From: Melioribacteraceae bacterium
Lineage (GTDB): Bacteria > Bacteroidota > Ignavibacteria > Ignavibacteriales > Melioribacteraceae
DNA: 17,335 nt
Direction of reading: 5' to 3'
Assembly (NCBI GenBank): GCA_026983755.1
Contig: JALSTL010000050.1
Span: 1-17,335, forward strand
This document shows, one piece after another, positions 7,746 to 15,711 of this stretch. Under the pieces are notes generated by a model. That model saw only the letters and a list, made by a program, of their open reading frames with translations, was not told the origin of the DNA and made no database searches. Made by a program: the position numbers and the translations under genes. The first letter of the stretch is position 1. Each line of letters starts with the position of its first letter.

Positions 7746-8648
7746 TTGCAATCCACAATTGTTATATTTTTAGACGGTGTAGGTATTGGAGCGGCGGATC
7801 CAACAATTAATCCGTTTTTCAAATACAATTTTTCTGTTTTTTCAAAACTTTTTAACGGAACTCCACATCTTAATAATCAAATTATAAAAAAAGACGGTCG
7901 TTTCGTTTTTCCTTCCGATGCGGTTATGGATATACCGGATTTACCGCAAAGCGGAACCGGACAAACATCTATATTTTGCGGCGTTAACGCTCAAAGAATT
8001 TTGGGTAGGCATTTCGGTCCTTTCCCACATTCCACTCTTTTACCTTTAATTAGAGAAACTAATATTTTTAAAATATTGAAATCTAAAAAACTTAGTGTAA
8101 CATTTTTAAATGCATATCCCAAAATATTTTTTGACTATATAAATTCCGGTAAACGCAGATTAACTGTTACAAGTTTAAGTTGCATTTATTCCAATGTTAA
8201 ATTAAAAAATGCAACGGATTTAAGAAAGGGTAATGCTCTAAGTGCGGAAATTACCAACGAACGTTGGGTTAATGAATTAAATTATTCTTTGAAAATTATA
8301 AAACCGGAAACTGCGGCTAAACGCTTACTAAAATTAGCATCGAAAAATCATTTTACTTTGTTCGAATATTTTCTTACGGATCATTTGGGACACGGAAGAA
8401 ATATTGAAACAATTGAAAAAACTTTAATGGAACTCGATAAATTTTTACTTTATATTTTGGAAAATCTATCCGGAGAAACTACTCTTTTAATTTGCTCCGA
8501 TCATGGTAATCTTGAAAATATTTCCGTCAAATCACATACATTAAATCCGGCGCTAACAATAACAGCCGGGCAATATGCCGAAAAACTTTTTAACAGAATT
8601 ACAAATCTCTCCCATATAAAAAATGCAATATTGGAGCTTTATAAGTGA
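7746..8648 (+). CDS. Alkaline phosphatase superfamily metalloenzyme, substrate unknown
   Basis: The 300-residue protein has the metal-binding layout of the alkaline phosphatase/phosphoglycerate mutase/phosphopentomutase superfamily. The ligands are Asp10 (FLDGVGIG), a Ser/Thr nucleophile region QSGTGQTS (68-75), Asp212 and His216 (TDHLGHGRN), Asp252-His253 (SDHGNLEN) and His264 (SHTLNP). All positions expected for a two-metal phosphoryl-transfer site are present. It is shorter than the iPGM (about 510) and phosphopentomutase (about 390) families as I know them, and I cannot place the substrate. No signal peptide is visible, so it is probably cytoplasmic. The start is TTG at 7746 with GGCGG upstream. 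The stop overlaps the comEC GTG by 4 nt (GTGA), so the two are probably translated together. Confidence 0.8.
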   Translation: MQSTIVIFLDGVGIGAADPTINPFFKYNFSVFSKLFNGTPHLNNQIIKKDGRFVFPSDAVMDIPDLPQSGTGQTSIFCGVNAQRILGRHFGPFPHSTLLPLIRETNIFKILKSKKLSVTFLNAYPKIFFDYINSGKRRLTVTSLSCIYSNVKLKNATDLRKGNALSAEITNERWVNELNYSLKIIKPETAAKRLLKLASKNHFTLFEYFLTDHLGHGRNIETIEKTLMELDKFLLYILENLSGETTLLICSDHGNLENISVKSHTLNPALTITAGQYAEKLFNRITNLSHIKNAILELYK

Positions 8649-11026
8649 ATGAATATCCCGCAATAAAAATAACTTTTCTTTTTGTTGCCGGTATTATTCT
8701 CCAATATTTATTCCACTTCCGTTTGTTTGTTTTAATATATATCATAATTGCATTAATTATTGTAATTGCTTTATTATTTATAAATAATGCAAATCTTTTT
8801 TTTAAATTCATTCTTCTTTCACTATTGCTATTATTTACTTCCTCTTTATATTTTGCTATTTATCAAAGTCAAAAAATTGTTTATCCGTTCGAACTTGAAA
8901 AAATAAGGAATAGTAAAATTGTATGTCGTATCGAATCTATAGAACTTCTTAAAGAAAAAAAATTAACTGTAACGGTTAAGTTGCTATCTTTTGGAAACAA
9001 TAAAGTTGTGAATAAAACCAACTATAAATTAGTAACAAATTTTTGGAAAGATACAACTTCCGTTTTGGATTCAATTTATGATAAGTTGAAAATAGGAAAT
9101 GTTATTTCTTTTACGGGAACAATAAAAAGAGCAAAAAACAGAAGAAATCCGAATGAATTTGATTATGAAGAATACCTTTCGAGAGAAGGAATTGTAGGGA
9201 TCATCAATTGTTATAAGCCGGAAACCATTGGTATTATTAACAAATCTCAAACTACTTTGCCAAATATTATTTTAAATATACGTAAAGCAATAAACGAAAG
9301 AATAAAGTTATTATATCCTTCATCTTATTCGGCACTGTTGAAAGGTTTACTGCTTGCCGATAGAAGTGATATTAATTATAAAATTAAATTAAACTTTATG
9401 AATACCGGAGTTATTCACGTATTGGCAGTTTCCGGTCTTCATGTCGGTTTTATTTCGCTAATTTTTTTATTTATGTTTGCAAGAGCGGGAATTAGAATCC
9501 AATATGTTTTAACTATAATTGGGATATTATTTTTCTTAATTATAACCGGTGGTAATCCTTCAGTTTTTCGTGCTTCGGTAATGGCTGTTACTTTTTTAAT
9601 TGCTAAACTAAGTAGCAGAGGAACAAACGGCATTAATTCACTTGCAATAGCGGCTTTAATAATACTGCTTATAAATCCTAATGATTTATTTAATCCGGGT
9701 TTTTTACTTTCTTTTTCAGCGGTTATTTCTATCCTACTTTTTTATCCTATTTTAAATAAAAAATTAAAAAATTTAAAATTAAACAAATTCATAAGAAATA
9801 TTTTAATGTTTTTAAGTGTAACATTTGTTGCACAATTAGGAACTTTACCGTTTACATTAATTTATTTTAATAAATTATCCGTTATTTCTTTATTAGTAAA
9901 TCTTATTGTAATTCCAATAATAGGAATTATTGTAGGGCTAGGAATTCTTTCTTTAATTTTTTCAATAATTTCGATTTGGTTAGCATCCTTTTTTGCAACG
10001 GCTAATATTATGTTAGTTGATTTATTATATATGATTGTTTCCAAAGCATCGGCTCTATCTTTTTCTTTTATACCTATTTACAATTATTCTATTGTAAACA
10101 GTTTAACTTATTATTTTTTTTTACTGCTATTATTTTATTCAATAAAAAATTTCATACATATAAAAGCTTTTTTGCTTTTTATAATTTTATCGGTATTTTC
10201 TTATATATTTTTGATTCAACTGGAACATATAGATTTATTACCTGCAGGTAACTTAAATATTGTTGCAATAGATGTTGGACAAGGTGATGCATTTTTAATT
10301 AAGTTTCCTAATAATAAAAGTGCACTGATTGATGCCGGTAACAGAAGCGAATATTTTGATAATGGAAAACAAGTGATTTTACCTTTATTAAATGTTTTGG
10401 GAATTGATAAATTGGATTATGCTTTCATAAGCCATTTGGATACGGATCACTTTGGCGGAATTGTTTCTTTGGTAAGCTTAGATCGTATAAATTATTTATA
10501 TAAACCATTAAATTACAATACACATAAAGATTCAGTTTTTGAAAATTATTTAAATGAAAAGAATGTTGCTTTCGGTTATTATTCAAAAAGCAAACTGAAT
10601 ATCGGTGGATGTAATTTATACTTTCTTAATGATACAACAGACAATATTTATAAATATTTTGATATAAATAATAAGAGCGGAATTATTAAATTGGTATATG
10701 GAAAAACTTCTTTCTTGTTTGTTGGAGATTTGGAAGAAGAAGGGGAAGTTTATTTGATAAATAGATACGGTAAATTTTTAAAATCCGATGTTTTAAAAAT
10801 CGGGCATCACGGTAGCATAACTTCAAGTTCGGTTGAATTTCTTAAAACCGTAAAACCTTCTATCGGAATTATAAGTGCCGGAATTTTGAATAAATTTCAT
10901 CATCCTTCCAACATTGTTTTACATAGGTTGAAGAAGTTAAATATTAAAATAAGACGCACGGATAAAGAAGGAGCAATAATATTATCTTCGGATGGTGATG
11001 TTATTAAAAGCATTGCTTGGAAATAA
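8645..11026 (+). CDS. comEC: ComEC/Rec2-family DNA internalisation protein
   Basis: ComEC forms the inner-membrane channel that carries single-stranded DNA into the cytoplasm during natural transformation. The 793-residue protein has the three expected parts. First is an N-terminal membrane region and DUF4131-like domain (about 1-200). Next is the multi-helix competence domain, opening with GVIHVLAVSGLHVGF (about 255-269). Last is a C-terminal metallo-beta-lactamase domain from about 535, with DVGQGDAFL, SHLDTDHFGG (about 597) and a later IGHHGS (about 720). The full-length composition matches functional homologues. The GTG at 8645 overlaps the previous stop, and GGAG at 8633-8636 gives 8-nt spacing. 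Its presence suggests competence is possible, but no pilus or other com gene is in the window. Confidence 0.95.
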   Translation: MNEYPAIKITFLFVAGIILQYLFHFRLFVLIYIIIALIIVIALLFINNANLFFKFILLSLLLLFTSSLYFAIYQSQKIVYPFELEKIRNSKIVCRIESIELLKEKKLTVTVKLLSFGNNKVVNKTNYKLVTNFWKDTTSVLDSIYDKLKIGNVISFTGTIKRAKNRRNPNEFDYEEYLSREGIVGIINCYKPETIGIINKSQTTLPNIILNIRKAINERIKLLYPSSYSALLKGLLLADRSDINYKIKLNFMNTGVIHVLAVSGLHVGFISLIFLFMFARAGIRIQYVLTIIGILFFLIITGGNPSVFRASVMAVTFLIAKLSSRGTNGINSLAIAALIILLINPNDLFNPGFLLSFSAVISILLFYPILNKKLKNLKLNKFIRNILMFLSVTFVAQLGTLPFTLIYFNKLSVISLLVNLIVIPIIGIIVGLGILSLIFSIISIWLASFFATANIMLVDLLYMIVSKASALSFSFIPIYNYSIVNSLTYYFFLLLLFYSIKNFIHIKAFLLFIILSVFSYIFLIQLEHIDLLPAGNLNIVAIDVGQGDAFLIKFPNNKSALIDAGNRSEYFDNGKQVILPLLNVLGIDKLDYAFISHLDTDHFGGIVSLVSLDRINYLYKPLNYNTHKDSVFENYLNEKNVAFGYYSKSKLNIGGCNLYFLNDTTDNIYKYFDINNKSGIIKLVYGKTSFLFVGDLEEEGEVYLINRYGKFLKSDVLKIGHHGSITSSSVEFLKTVKPSIGIISAGILNKFHHPSNIVLHRLKKLNIKIRRTDKEGAIILSSDGDVIKSIAWK

Positions 11027-11074
11027 AATTAAAAATTATAATTCAACATTAAATATTATAAGTTTAATATATAA

Positions 11075-12088
11075 ATGATTATAAAGAAAAACATATCTTT
11101 AAGGCAATATAATACATTTAACGTTAACGTAAAAACCAATAAGTTAATTATTATAGAAAATACAGAGGACATATCCTTATGTACTAACCGAATTTCAACC
11201 GATGAGAAATTATTAATTTTAGGAGAAGGCAGTAATATTCTATTTACAAAAGATTTTAAAGGTACAATATTAAAATCCAAAATTGGTGGAATAAAGATAA
11301 TAGAAAAAGATAAAGAACACGTTTATTTAAAAATCGGAAGTGGAGTAATTTGGGATAAATTGGTAGAATATACCGTCAAAAAAGGTTTTGGTGGTATAGA
11401 AAATTTATCCGGCATTCCGGGAACAGTTGGAGCGGCACCAATTCAAAATATTGGTGCTTATGGTGCGGAATTTGAAGAAGTCTTTTTTAAATTGGAAGGT
11501 TTTCATCTTACGGAAAAGAAATTAAAAGAATATCATCACGCAGATTGCAAATTCTCATATCGCAGTAGTATATTTAAAGAAGAACTAAGGAATACTTTTT
11601 TTATTACTTATGTTACAATCAGGCTCGATTTAAAGCCGAAGTTAAAAACAAATTACAGAGCAATTAAAGAAAGATTGAAACAAGATAATATTACGGATTT
11701 GGATATAAAAAGAATCAGAGAAATAATAATAAAAATCAGAAAATCTAAATTACCCGACCCGACCGTGCTTGGAAATGCAGGTAGTTTTTTTAAAAATCCT
11801 ATTATTGATAAAAAACATTTTAATCTTTTAAGTTCAAAATATAAAGATTTGGTTTATTATGAATTGGAAAAAAATAAATATAAAATACCTGCCGGTTGGT
11901 TGATTGAAAAAGCCGGACTAAAAGGGAAAAAATTCGGTAATGTTGGTGTGCACCAAAATCAAGCTTTGGTGCTTGTAAATTTAGGTAATGCAACAGGCAA
12001 AGAAATTTTGGAATTAGCCGAAGATATTAAAAAATATATATACAATAAATTTTTAATTACTTTGGAAACGGAAGTCAACATTATATAG
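11075..12088 (+). CDS. murB: UDP-N-acetylenolpyruvoylglucosamine reductase
   Basis: This cytoplasmic FAD enzyme reduces UDP-GlcNAc-enolpyruvate to UDP-MurNAc with NADPH, the second committed step of peptidoglycan synthesis. The 337-residue protein matches type I (E. coli-like) MurB. FAD-binding motifs are GEGSNILF (50-57) and the long block from GGIENLSGIPGTVGA (106-120) to IGAYGAE (126-132). CKFSYRSSIFK (158-168) is the type I loop. The catalytic serine is Ser237 in GNAGSFFKNP. AGWLIEKAGLKG (273-284), GVHQNQAL (291-298) and the terminal LETEV (330-334) supply the rest of the active site. It lies 48 nt after comEC, with no strong ribosome binding site or terminator between them. Confidence 0.96.
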   Translation: MIIKKNISLRQYNTFNVNVKTNKLIIIENTEDISLCTNRISTDEKLLILGEGSNILFTKDFKGTILKSKIGGIKIIEKDKEHVYLKIGSGVIWDKLVEYTVKKGFGGIENLSGIPGTVGAAPIQNIGAYGAEFEEVFFKLEGFHLTEKKLKEYHHADCKFSYRSSIFKEELRNTFFITYVTIRLDLKPKLKTNYRAIKERLKQDNITDLDIKRIREIIIKIRKSKLPDPTVLGNAGSFFKNPIIDKKHFNLLSSKYKDLVYYELEKNKYKIPAGWLIEKAGLKGKKFGNVGVHQNQALVLVNLGNATGKEILELAEDIKKYIYNKFLITLETEVNII

Positions 12089-12104
12089 ATTACGGAGTTT
12101 ATAA

Positions 12105-13742
12105 ATGGAAGATGAACAAAAAGAAAAAGCGGAGAAAAAAACTTTTGGCGAAGTTATTAAAGATGCTATAGATGAATTACGTAAAACATTTATTGCATTT
12201 ATTAAAGCACCCAAAGCTCTTTGGGGAATTAACATCCCTTATATTATAGAAGGACTTGTTTACTTCGGCATTTTAACAATACTCGGTAAATATTCTTCGG
12301 AAAATGTAGGTTTAACAGATGCTCAATCCGGAATAGTTTACAGTTTTGTTACCGGCGGTATTACATTTGCAATGCTTTTATTCGGTGGTTGGTCCGATAA
12401 ACTTGGTGTTAGGGCTTCTTTGGCTCTATCTTTTATTGCAATGTTAGTAGGTAGAATTTTGGTTTCTCTTTCCGGTTCATTAAAACTTGCATCAGGTTTA
12501 TGGTCTCCAATGTTTTTAACCATGATAAGCGGATTGTTAATTATGGTTCTTGCATACGGATTATTTCAACCGGCAGCTTATGCCGGTGTAAAAAGATATA
12601 CCAATAAACAAACCGCTGCAATGGGTTATGCGGTAATATACGGATTTATGAATTTAGGCGCATTTTTATCCGGATTTATTTCTTCAACAACAAGACATTC
12701 ATTTACCAAAATATTTCCTCCAAACGGATTAACCGCTGTTTTTTGGGTTTATGTTATTCTAACCGCTATTTCTTTAATTATCACATTGGTTTTATTAACA
12801 AAAAAAACCGATAAAAGTGCTGTTGATAGAGTAGCAAAAGAAAATGCTGAACTTGATGCCAAAGGAGTGAAAATAGAAGATGACGAAGAGAAAGAAGAAA
12901 CCAAACCCGATATAAAAGCCAACAATGCAAAATTATATATTTTTACTACTCTTGCCGTTGTCTTTTTCCTGTTCTCAAATTATGGAATTACAAACAATAT
13001 AAACAAAGTTTATGATGTAAGTCTTTTTAATATTAATATCAATTTGGATATTGCATTTATTTTGTTCCTAATAATGAGTATTCTTTCTGTAATCGATTAT
13101 TTAATAGAAAGACCGTGGCATCCTTTCCGTGATAAAAGATTTACTTTTTTTATTTTTATATTAGTTCCCGTACAAACACTTTTTGCACATAACTGGTTAA
13201 CTCTACCATATTATTTAGACAGAGCTTTTCAAGGTACAATGGTTAGTCAATATTTTGAAGTCTTTTCAAATTTAAATCCAGTATTAATATTTTTTCTTAC
13301 TCCAATAATTGCCGGTTTAACAGCTAAAGCTGATGTATATAAAATGATGATATACGGAACATTGGTAATGGCTTTACCAACGTTTCTGCTTACGGTTGGA
13401 CCAAATTTATATTTGTTCTTGCTATATGTTTTAATGATGACAATAGGTGAAGCAATGTGGTCTCCAAGATTTTTACAATGGATTGCCGAAATTGCTCCTG
13501 AAGGAAAAGTAGGGTTATACATGGGAGTTGGGCAATTCCCTTGGTTTTTGGATAAAGTTTTTACCGGTTTTTATTCGGGTTATTTTTTAGAAAAATATTG
13601 TCCTAAAGATGTCCCCGTTTCCGAAATGAACACTGGTTTTATGTGGTTTATTTACGGATTAATAGCTATTATAACTCCCGTAGCTTTAATGATGGCAAAA
13701 AATTGGATGATGAAAGGATTTAAAACCAAACATGGAAATTAG
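12105..13742 (+). CDS. MFS transporter resembling the POT/PTR peptide transporter group
   Basis: This is a 545-residue inner-membrane carrier with about 12 to 14 hydrophobic helices. MFS motif A is seen as GGWSDKLGVR (94-103), in the loop after the second helix. YGFMNLGAFLSG (179-190) resembles the FYxxINxGS signature of proton-dependent oligopeptide transporters, and EGLVYFG (50-56) aligns with the end of their ExxERFxYYG motif. The first glutamate and the arginine of ExxER are missing in my alignment. A charged cytoplasmic linker (about 233-275, rich in Lys, Glu and Asp) separates the two helix bundles. A charged N-terminal tail (1-30) is probably cytosolic. CGGAG lies upstream of the ATG. 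The substrate is unknown: peptides, amino acids or something else. It begins 16 nt after murB and may be cotranscribed with it. Confidence 0.8.
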   Translation: MEDEQKEKAEKKTFGEVIKDAIDELRKTFIAFIKAPKALWGINIPYIIEGLVYFGILTILGKYSSENVGLTDAQSGIVYSFVTGGITFAMLLFGGWSDKLGVRASLALSFIAMLVGRILVSLSGSLKLASGLWSPMFLTMISGLLIMVLAYGLFQPAAYAGVKRYTNKQTAAMGYAVIYGFMNLGAFLSGFISSTTRHSFTKIFPPNGLTAVFWVYVILTAISLIITLVLLTKKTDKSAVDRVAKENAELDAKGVKIEDDEEKEETKPDIKANNAKLYIFTTLAVVFFLFSNYGITNNINKVYDVSLFNININLDIAFILFLIMSILSVIDYLIERPWHPFRDKRFTFFIFILVPVQTLFAHNWLTLPYYLDRAFQGTMVSQYFEVFSNLNPVLIFFLTPIIAGLTAKADVYKMMIYGTLVMALPTFLLTVGPNLYLFLLYVLMMTIGEAMWSPRFLQWIAEIAPEGKVGLYMGVGQFPWFLDKVFTGFYSGYFLEKYCPKDVPVSEMNTGFMWFIYGLIAIITPVALMMAKNWMMKGFKTKHGN

Positions 13743-13775
13743 TGCATAGGAAAATACCTTTTATTTTCTATTGCA
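13743..13775 (+). terminator. Imperfect hairpin after the MFS gene, possible weak terminator
   Basis: Directly after the stop codon, TGCA-TAG-AAAAT (13743-13755, with one bulged G) can pair with ATTTT-CTA-TGCA (13763-13775, with one bulged T) around a 7-nt loop. The stem is imperfect and AT-rich, and the T tract after it is poor. It may be a weak terminator or an mRNA-end structure. Confidence 0.35.
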
Positions 13776-13799
13776 TATTTTAATATTTAATAATATAAT
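13771..13799 (+). promoter_or_regulatory. Candidate sigma-70-like promoter for the 13817 gene
   Basis: TTGCAT (13771-13776) and a perfect TATAAT (13794-13799) are separated by exactly 17 nt. The predicted transcript would begin only about 11 nt before the ATG at 13817, just ahead of the CGGAG ribosome binding site. The -35 match is partial, TATAAT is common by chance in such AT-rich DNA, and Bacteroidota-type promoters differ, so this is weak. Confidence 0.3.
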
Positions 13800-13816
13800 A
13801 TTGAAACGGAGTAGAA

Positions 13817-15055
13817 ATGACAAAAATTATAACTGTATGTTTATTTTTTATTTTTACTTCTATGTTTGGTCAAGTTAGTAATAATGTTAGAGTCGGAGCT
13901 CCTAATGTTTTTATTGATTGCTCTGAATGTGATAAAGATTTTATAAGGCAAGAGATTACCTTTGTTAACTATGTATGGGATAGAAATAATGCCGATGTTC
14001 ATATTTTATTCAGTAAACAGAAAACCGGAGGTGGAGGAGAAAAATATACTCTTTCTTTTATTGGCAAGAAAAAATTTGTTGGACTTAATGATACTCTTAG
14101 CTATATTCAAAACGAATCCGACAGTGATGATGATGCAAGAAAAAAAATGCTGCAAACAATAAAACTTGGTCTTATTAAATATGTGTCGCGTTCTCCTATT
14201 GGTTCCGAAATTAAAATATCTTACAAAGCACCTAAAATAAAGGGGGAAGAGAAAGTTAAAGATGAATGGGATTATTGGGTTTTCAAAACAAGAATAAGAG
14301 GTTTTGCATTCGGTGAAGAATCAAGAAATCTTTTTAATATATCCGGTTCTTTTACGGCAAGCAGAATTACGGAAGATTGGAAAATAAAATTTAACTTACA
14401 TGCCAATTATAATGAAAATAAATTTAATTACGGTGGTAATAATATTTTAAGTATATCACGTTATCAAGGTTTAAACCTGCATATTATTAAATCCTACAAT
14501 AACCATTTCTCTTACGGTTTGTTTTCGCGTATTTATTCTTCAATATATGATAACTTAAATTATGCAATGGCGGTTGCTCCGGGTATCGAATATAATATTT
14601 TTCCGTATCAGGAATCAACCAGACGTCAATTAAGAATTGCGTATAAAGTATTTGTCGGGCATAATAATTATAACGAAGAGACAATTTATTTTAAGGATAA
14701 AGAATTTCTCGGAAGTGAAAAACTTTCGGTTACTTTAGAGTTGGTTCAACCTTGGGGTACAATTGAAACTGAACTCTCCGGTGCACATTACTTTCATAAT
14801 TTCAAATTACATTCTGCAACATTGTATAACGAACTGAGAATAAACGTAGTGAAAGGCTTAACGATAGACTTAACGGGAAGGCTGGCATATATTCACGACC
14901 AAATAGCTTTGCCAAAAGGAAATGTAAGTTTGGAAGAAGTTTTACTTCAACAAAAACAATTACAAACAAATTATGAATACTATGCTTCCTTTGGTTTTAC
15001 ATATTCATTTGGTTCGATTTATAACAATGTAGTTAATCCAAGATTTGGAGATTAA
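13817..15055 (+). CDS. Uncharacterised exported protein, probable outer-membrane beta-barrel
   Basis: I know of no named function for this 412-residue protein. It begins with a signal peptide (about 1-19, ending near MFGQ). The N-terminal domain (about 25-135) contains VFIDCSECDKDFIR (31-44, Cys35 and Cys38), then FVNYVWDR (49-56), ADVHILF (59-65) and TGGGGEKYTL (70-79). From memory this resembles a conserved unnamed family in Bacteroidota and relatives. From about residue 155 to the end, alternating hydrophobic and polar residues with many aromatics suggest beta-strands of an outer-membrane barrel, closing with FGFTYSFGS and the tail NPRFGD. CGGAG precedes the ATG. The gene for a small exported protein follows after 4 nt, so the two probably work together. 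The barrel call is an inference from residue pattern only. Confidence 0.7.
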   Translation: MTKIITVCLFFIFTSMFGQVSNNVRVGAPNVFIDCSECDKDFIRQEITFVNYVWDRNNADVHILFSKQKTGGGGEKYTLSFIGKKKFVGLNDTLSYIQNESDSDDDARKKMLQTIKLGLIKYVSRSPIGSEIKISYKAPKIKGEEKVKDEWDYWVFKTRIRGFAFGEESRNLFNISGSFTASRITEDWKIKFNLHANYNENKFNYGGNNILSISRYQGLNLHIIKSYNNHFSYGLFSRIYSSIYDNLNYAMAVAPGIEYNIFPYQESTRRQLRIAYKVFVGHNNYNEETIYFKDKEFLGSEKLSVTLELVQPWGTIETELSGAHYFHNFKLHSATLYNELRINVVKGLTIDLTGRLAYIHDQIALPKGNVSLEEVLLQQKQLQTNYEYYASFGFTYSFGSIYNNVVNPRFGD

Positions 15056-15059
15056 TATT

Positions 15060-15668
15060 ATGAATAAAGATAATTTACAATTTTCATTACAAATATTTTT
15101 ATTATTTATATCAATTTTTCTATTTAATTATTGTTCCGCAACAAATCCTATAAATGATTTTTTCGGAATTAAAATGTATCCCGCCGAAGAAAAATCATTT
15201 AAGATAATAAGTTATACACCGGAAAAAGGTGTAAGCTATACCAGCAATAGAAATATGAATACCAACATTTTTGCTTGGGCAAAAATAAATGTTAATACTA
15301 TAATAATTAAAATTATAAATAACTCAAAAGAAGCTATTCCGTTAAACTACAATATTGATGAATATGTTATTGTTACTAATGAAGACAATTATTATTTGGA
15401 AAAAGGGGATAGAAAAAATTATTTTGATAAATCACAAATAGAACCGAATTCTTCATTTGAAATTACTCTTGAATTGCCGGCGGATTATTGGAAAACAATG
15501 GGTACTTCGGTTAATTATACCAGTCAAGCAAAATTAACTAAAGACATTTTGAAAGAGTATTCCAAAACCGGTACCAAATTAAATGTTAAAAAAGAAAACA
15601 TAAAATATATTTTAGTTAATCTAGCCCATAATATAACAATTGTATTAAAACACGTTCCTAAAAAATAG
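15060..15668 (+). CDS. Uncharacterised small exported protein, possible lipoprotein
   Basis: I do not recognise this gene. From the ATG at 15060 the product has 202 residues. A hydrophobic N-terminal stretch (about 6-24) leads to Cys25 in LFNYCSA. The lipobox is poor, with Tyr and Asn before the Cys, so lipidation is uncertain, but export is likely. The rest is soluble, lysine- and asparagine-rich, and probably beta-structured. The middle (about 75-140) has regular strand-like segments ending in LELPADYW, possibly an immunoglobulin-like fold. A TTG at 15045 would add five residues, but GGAG at 15047-15050, 9 nt before the ATG, decides for 15060. It lies 4 nt after the barrel-like gene, which suggests an accessory or partner role. 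Confidence 0.65.
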   Translation: MNKDNLQFSLQIFLLFISIFLFNYCSATNPINDFFGIKMYPAEEKSFKIISYTPEKGVSYTSNRNMNTNIFAWAKINVNTIIIKIINNSKEAIPLNYNIDEYVIVTNEDNYYLEKGDRKNYFDKSQIEPNSSFEITLELPADYWKTMGTSVNYTSQAKLTKDILKEYSKTGTKLNVKKENIKYILVNLAHNITIVLKHVPKK

Positions 15669-15711
15669 AAAAATATGTATATTAAATTTTAATTTAAAAA
15701 GTTTTGATACA

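Noticed and set aside
9439..10044. Minus-strand open frames of about 60 codons within comEC
   Set aside because: They are antisense to the conserved competence domain, have no ribosome binding site, and are explained by the codon bias of the + strand gene.
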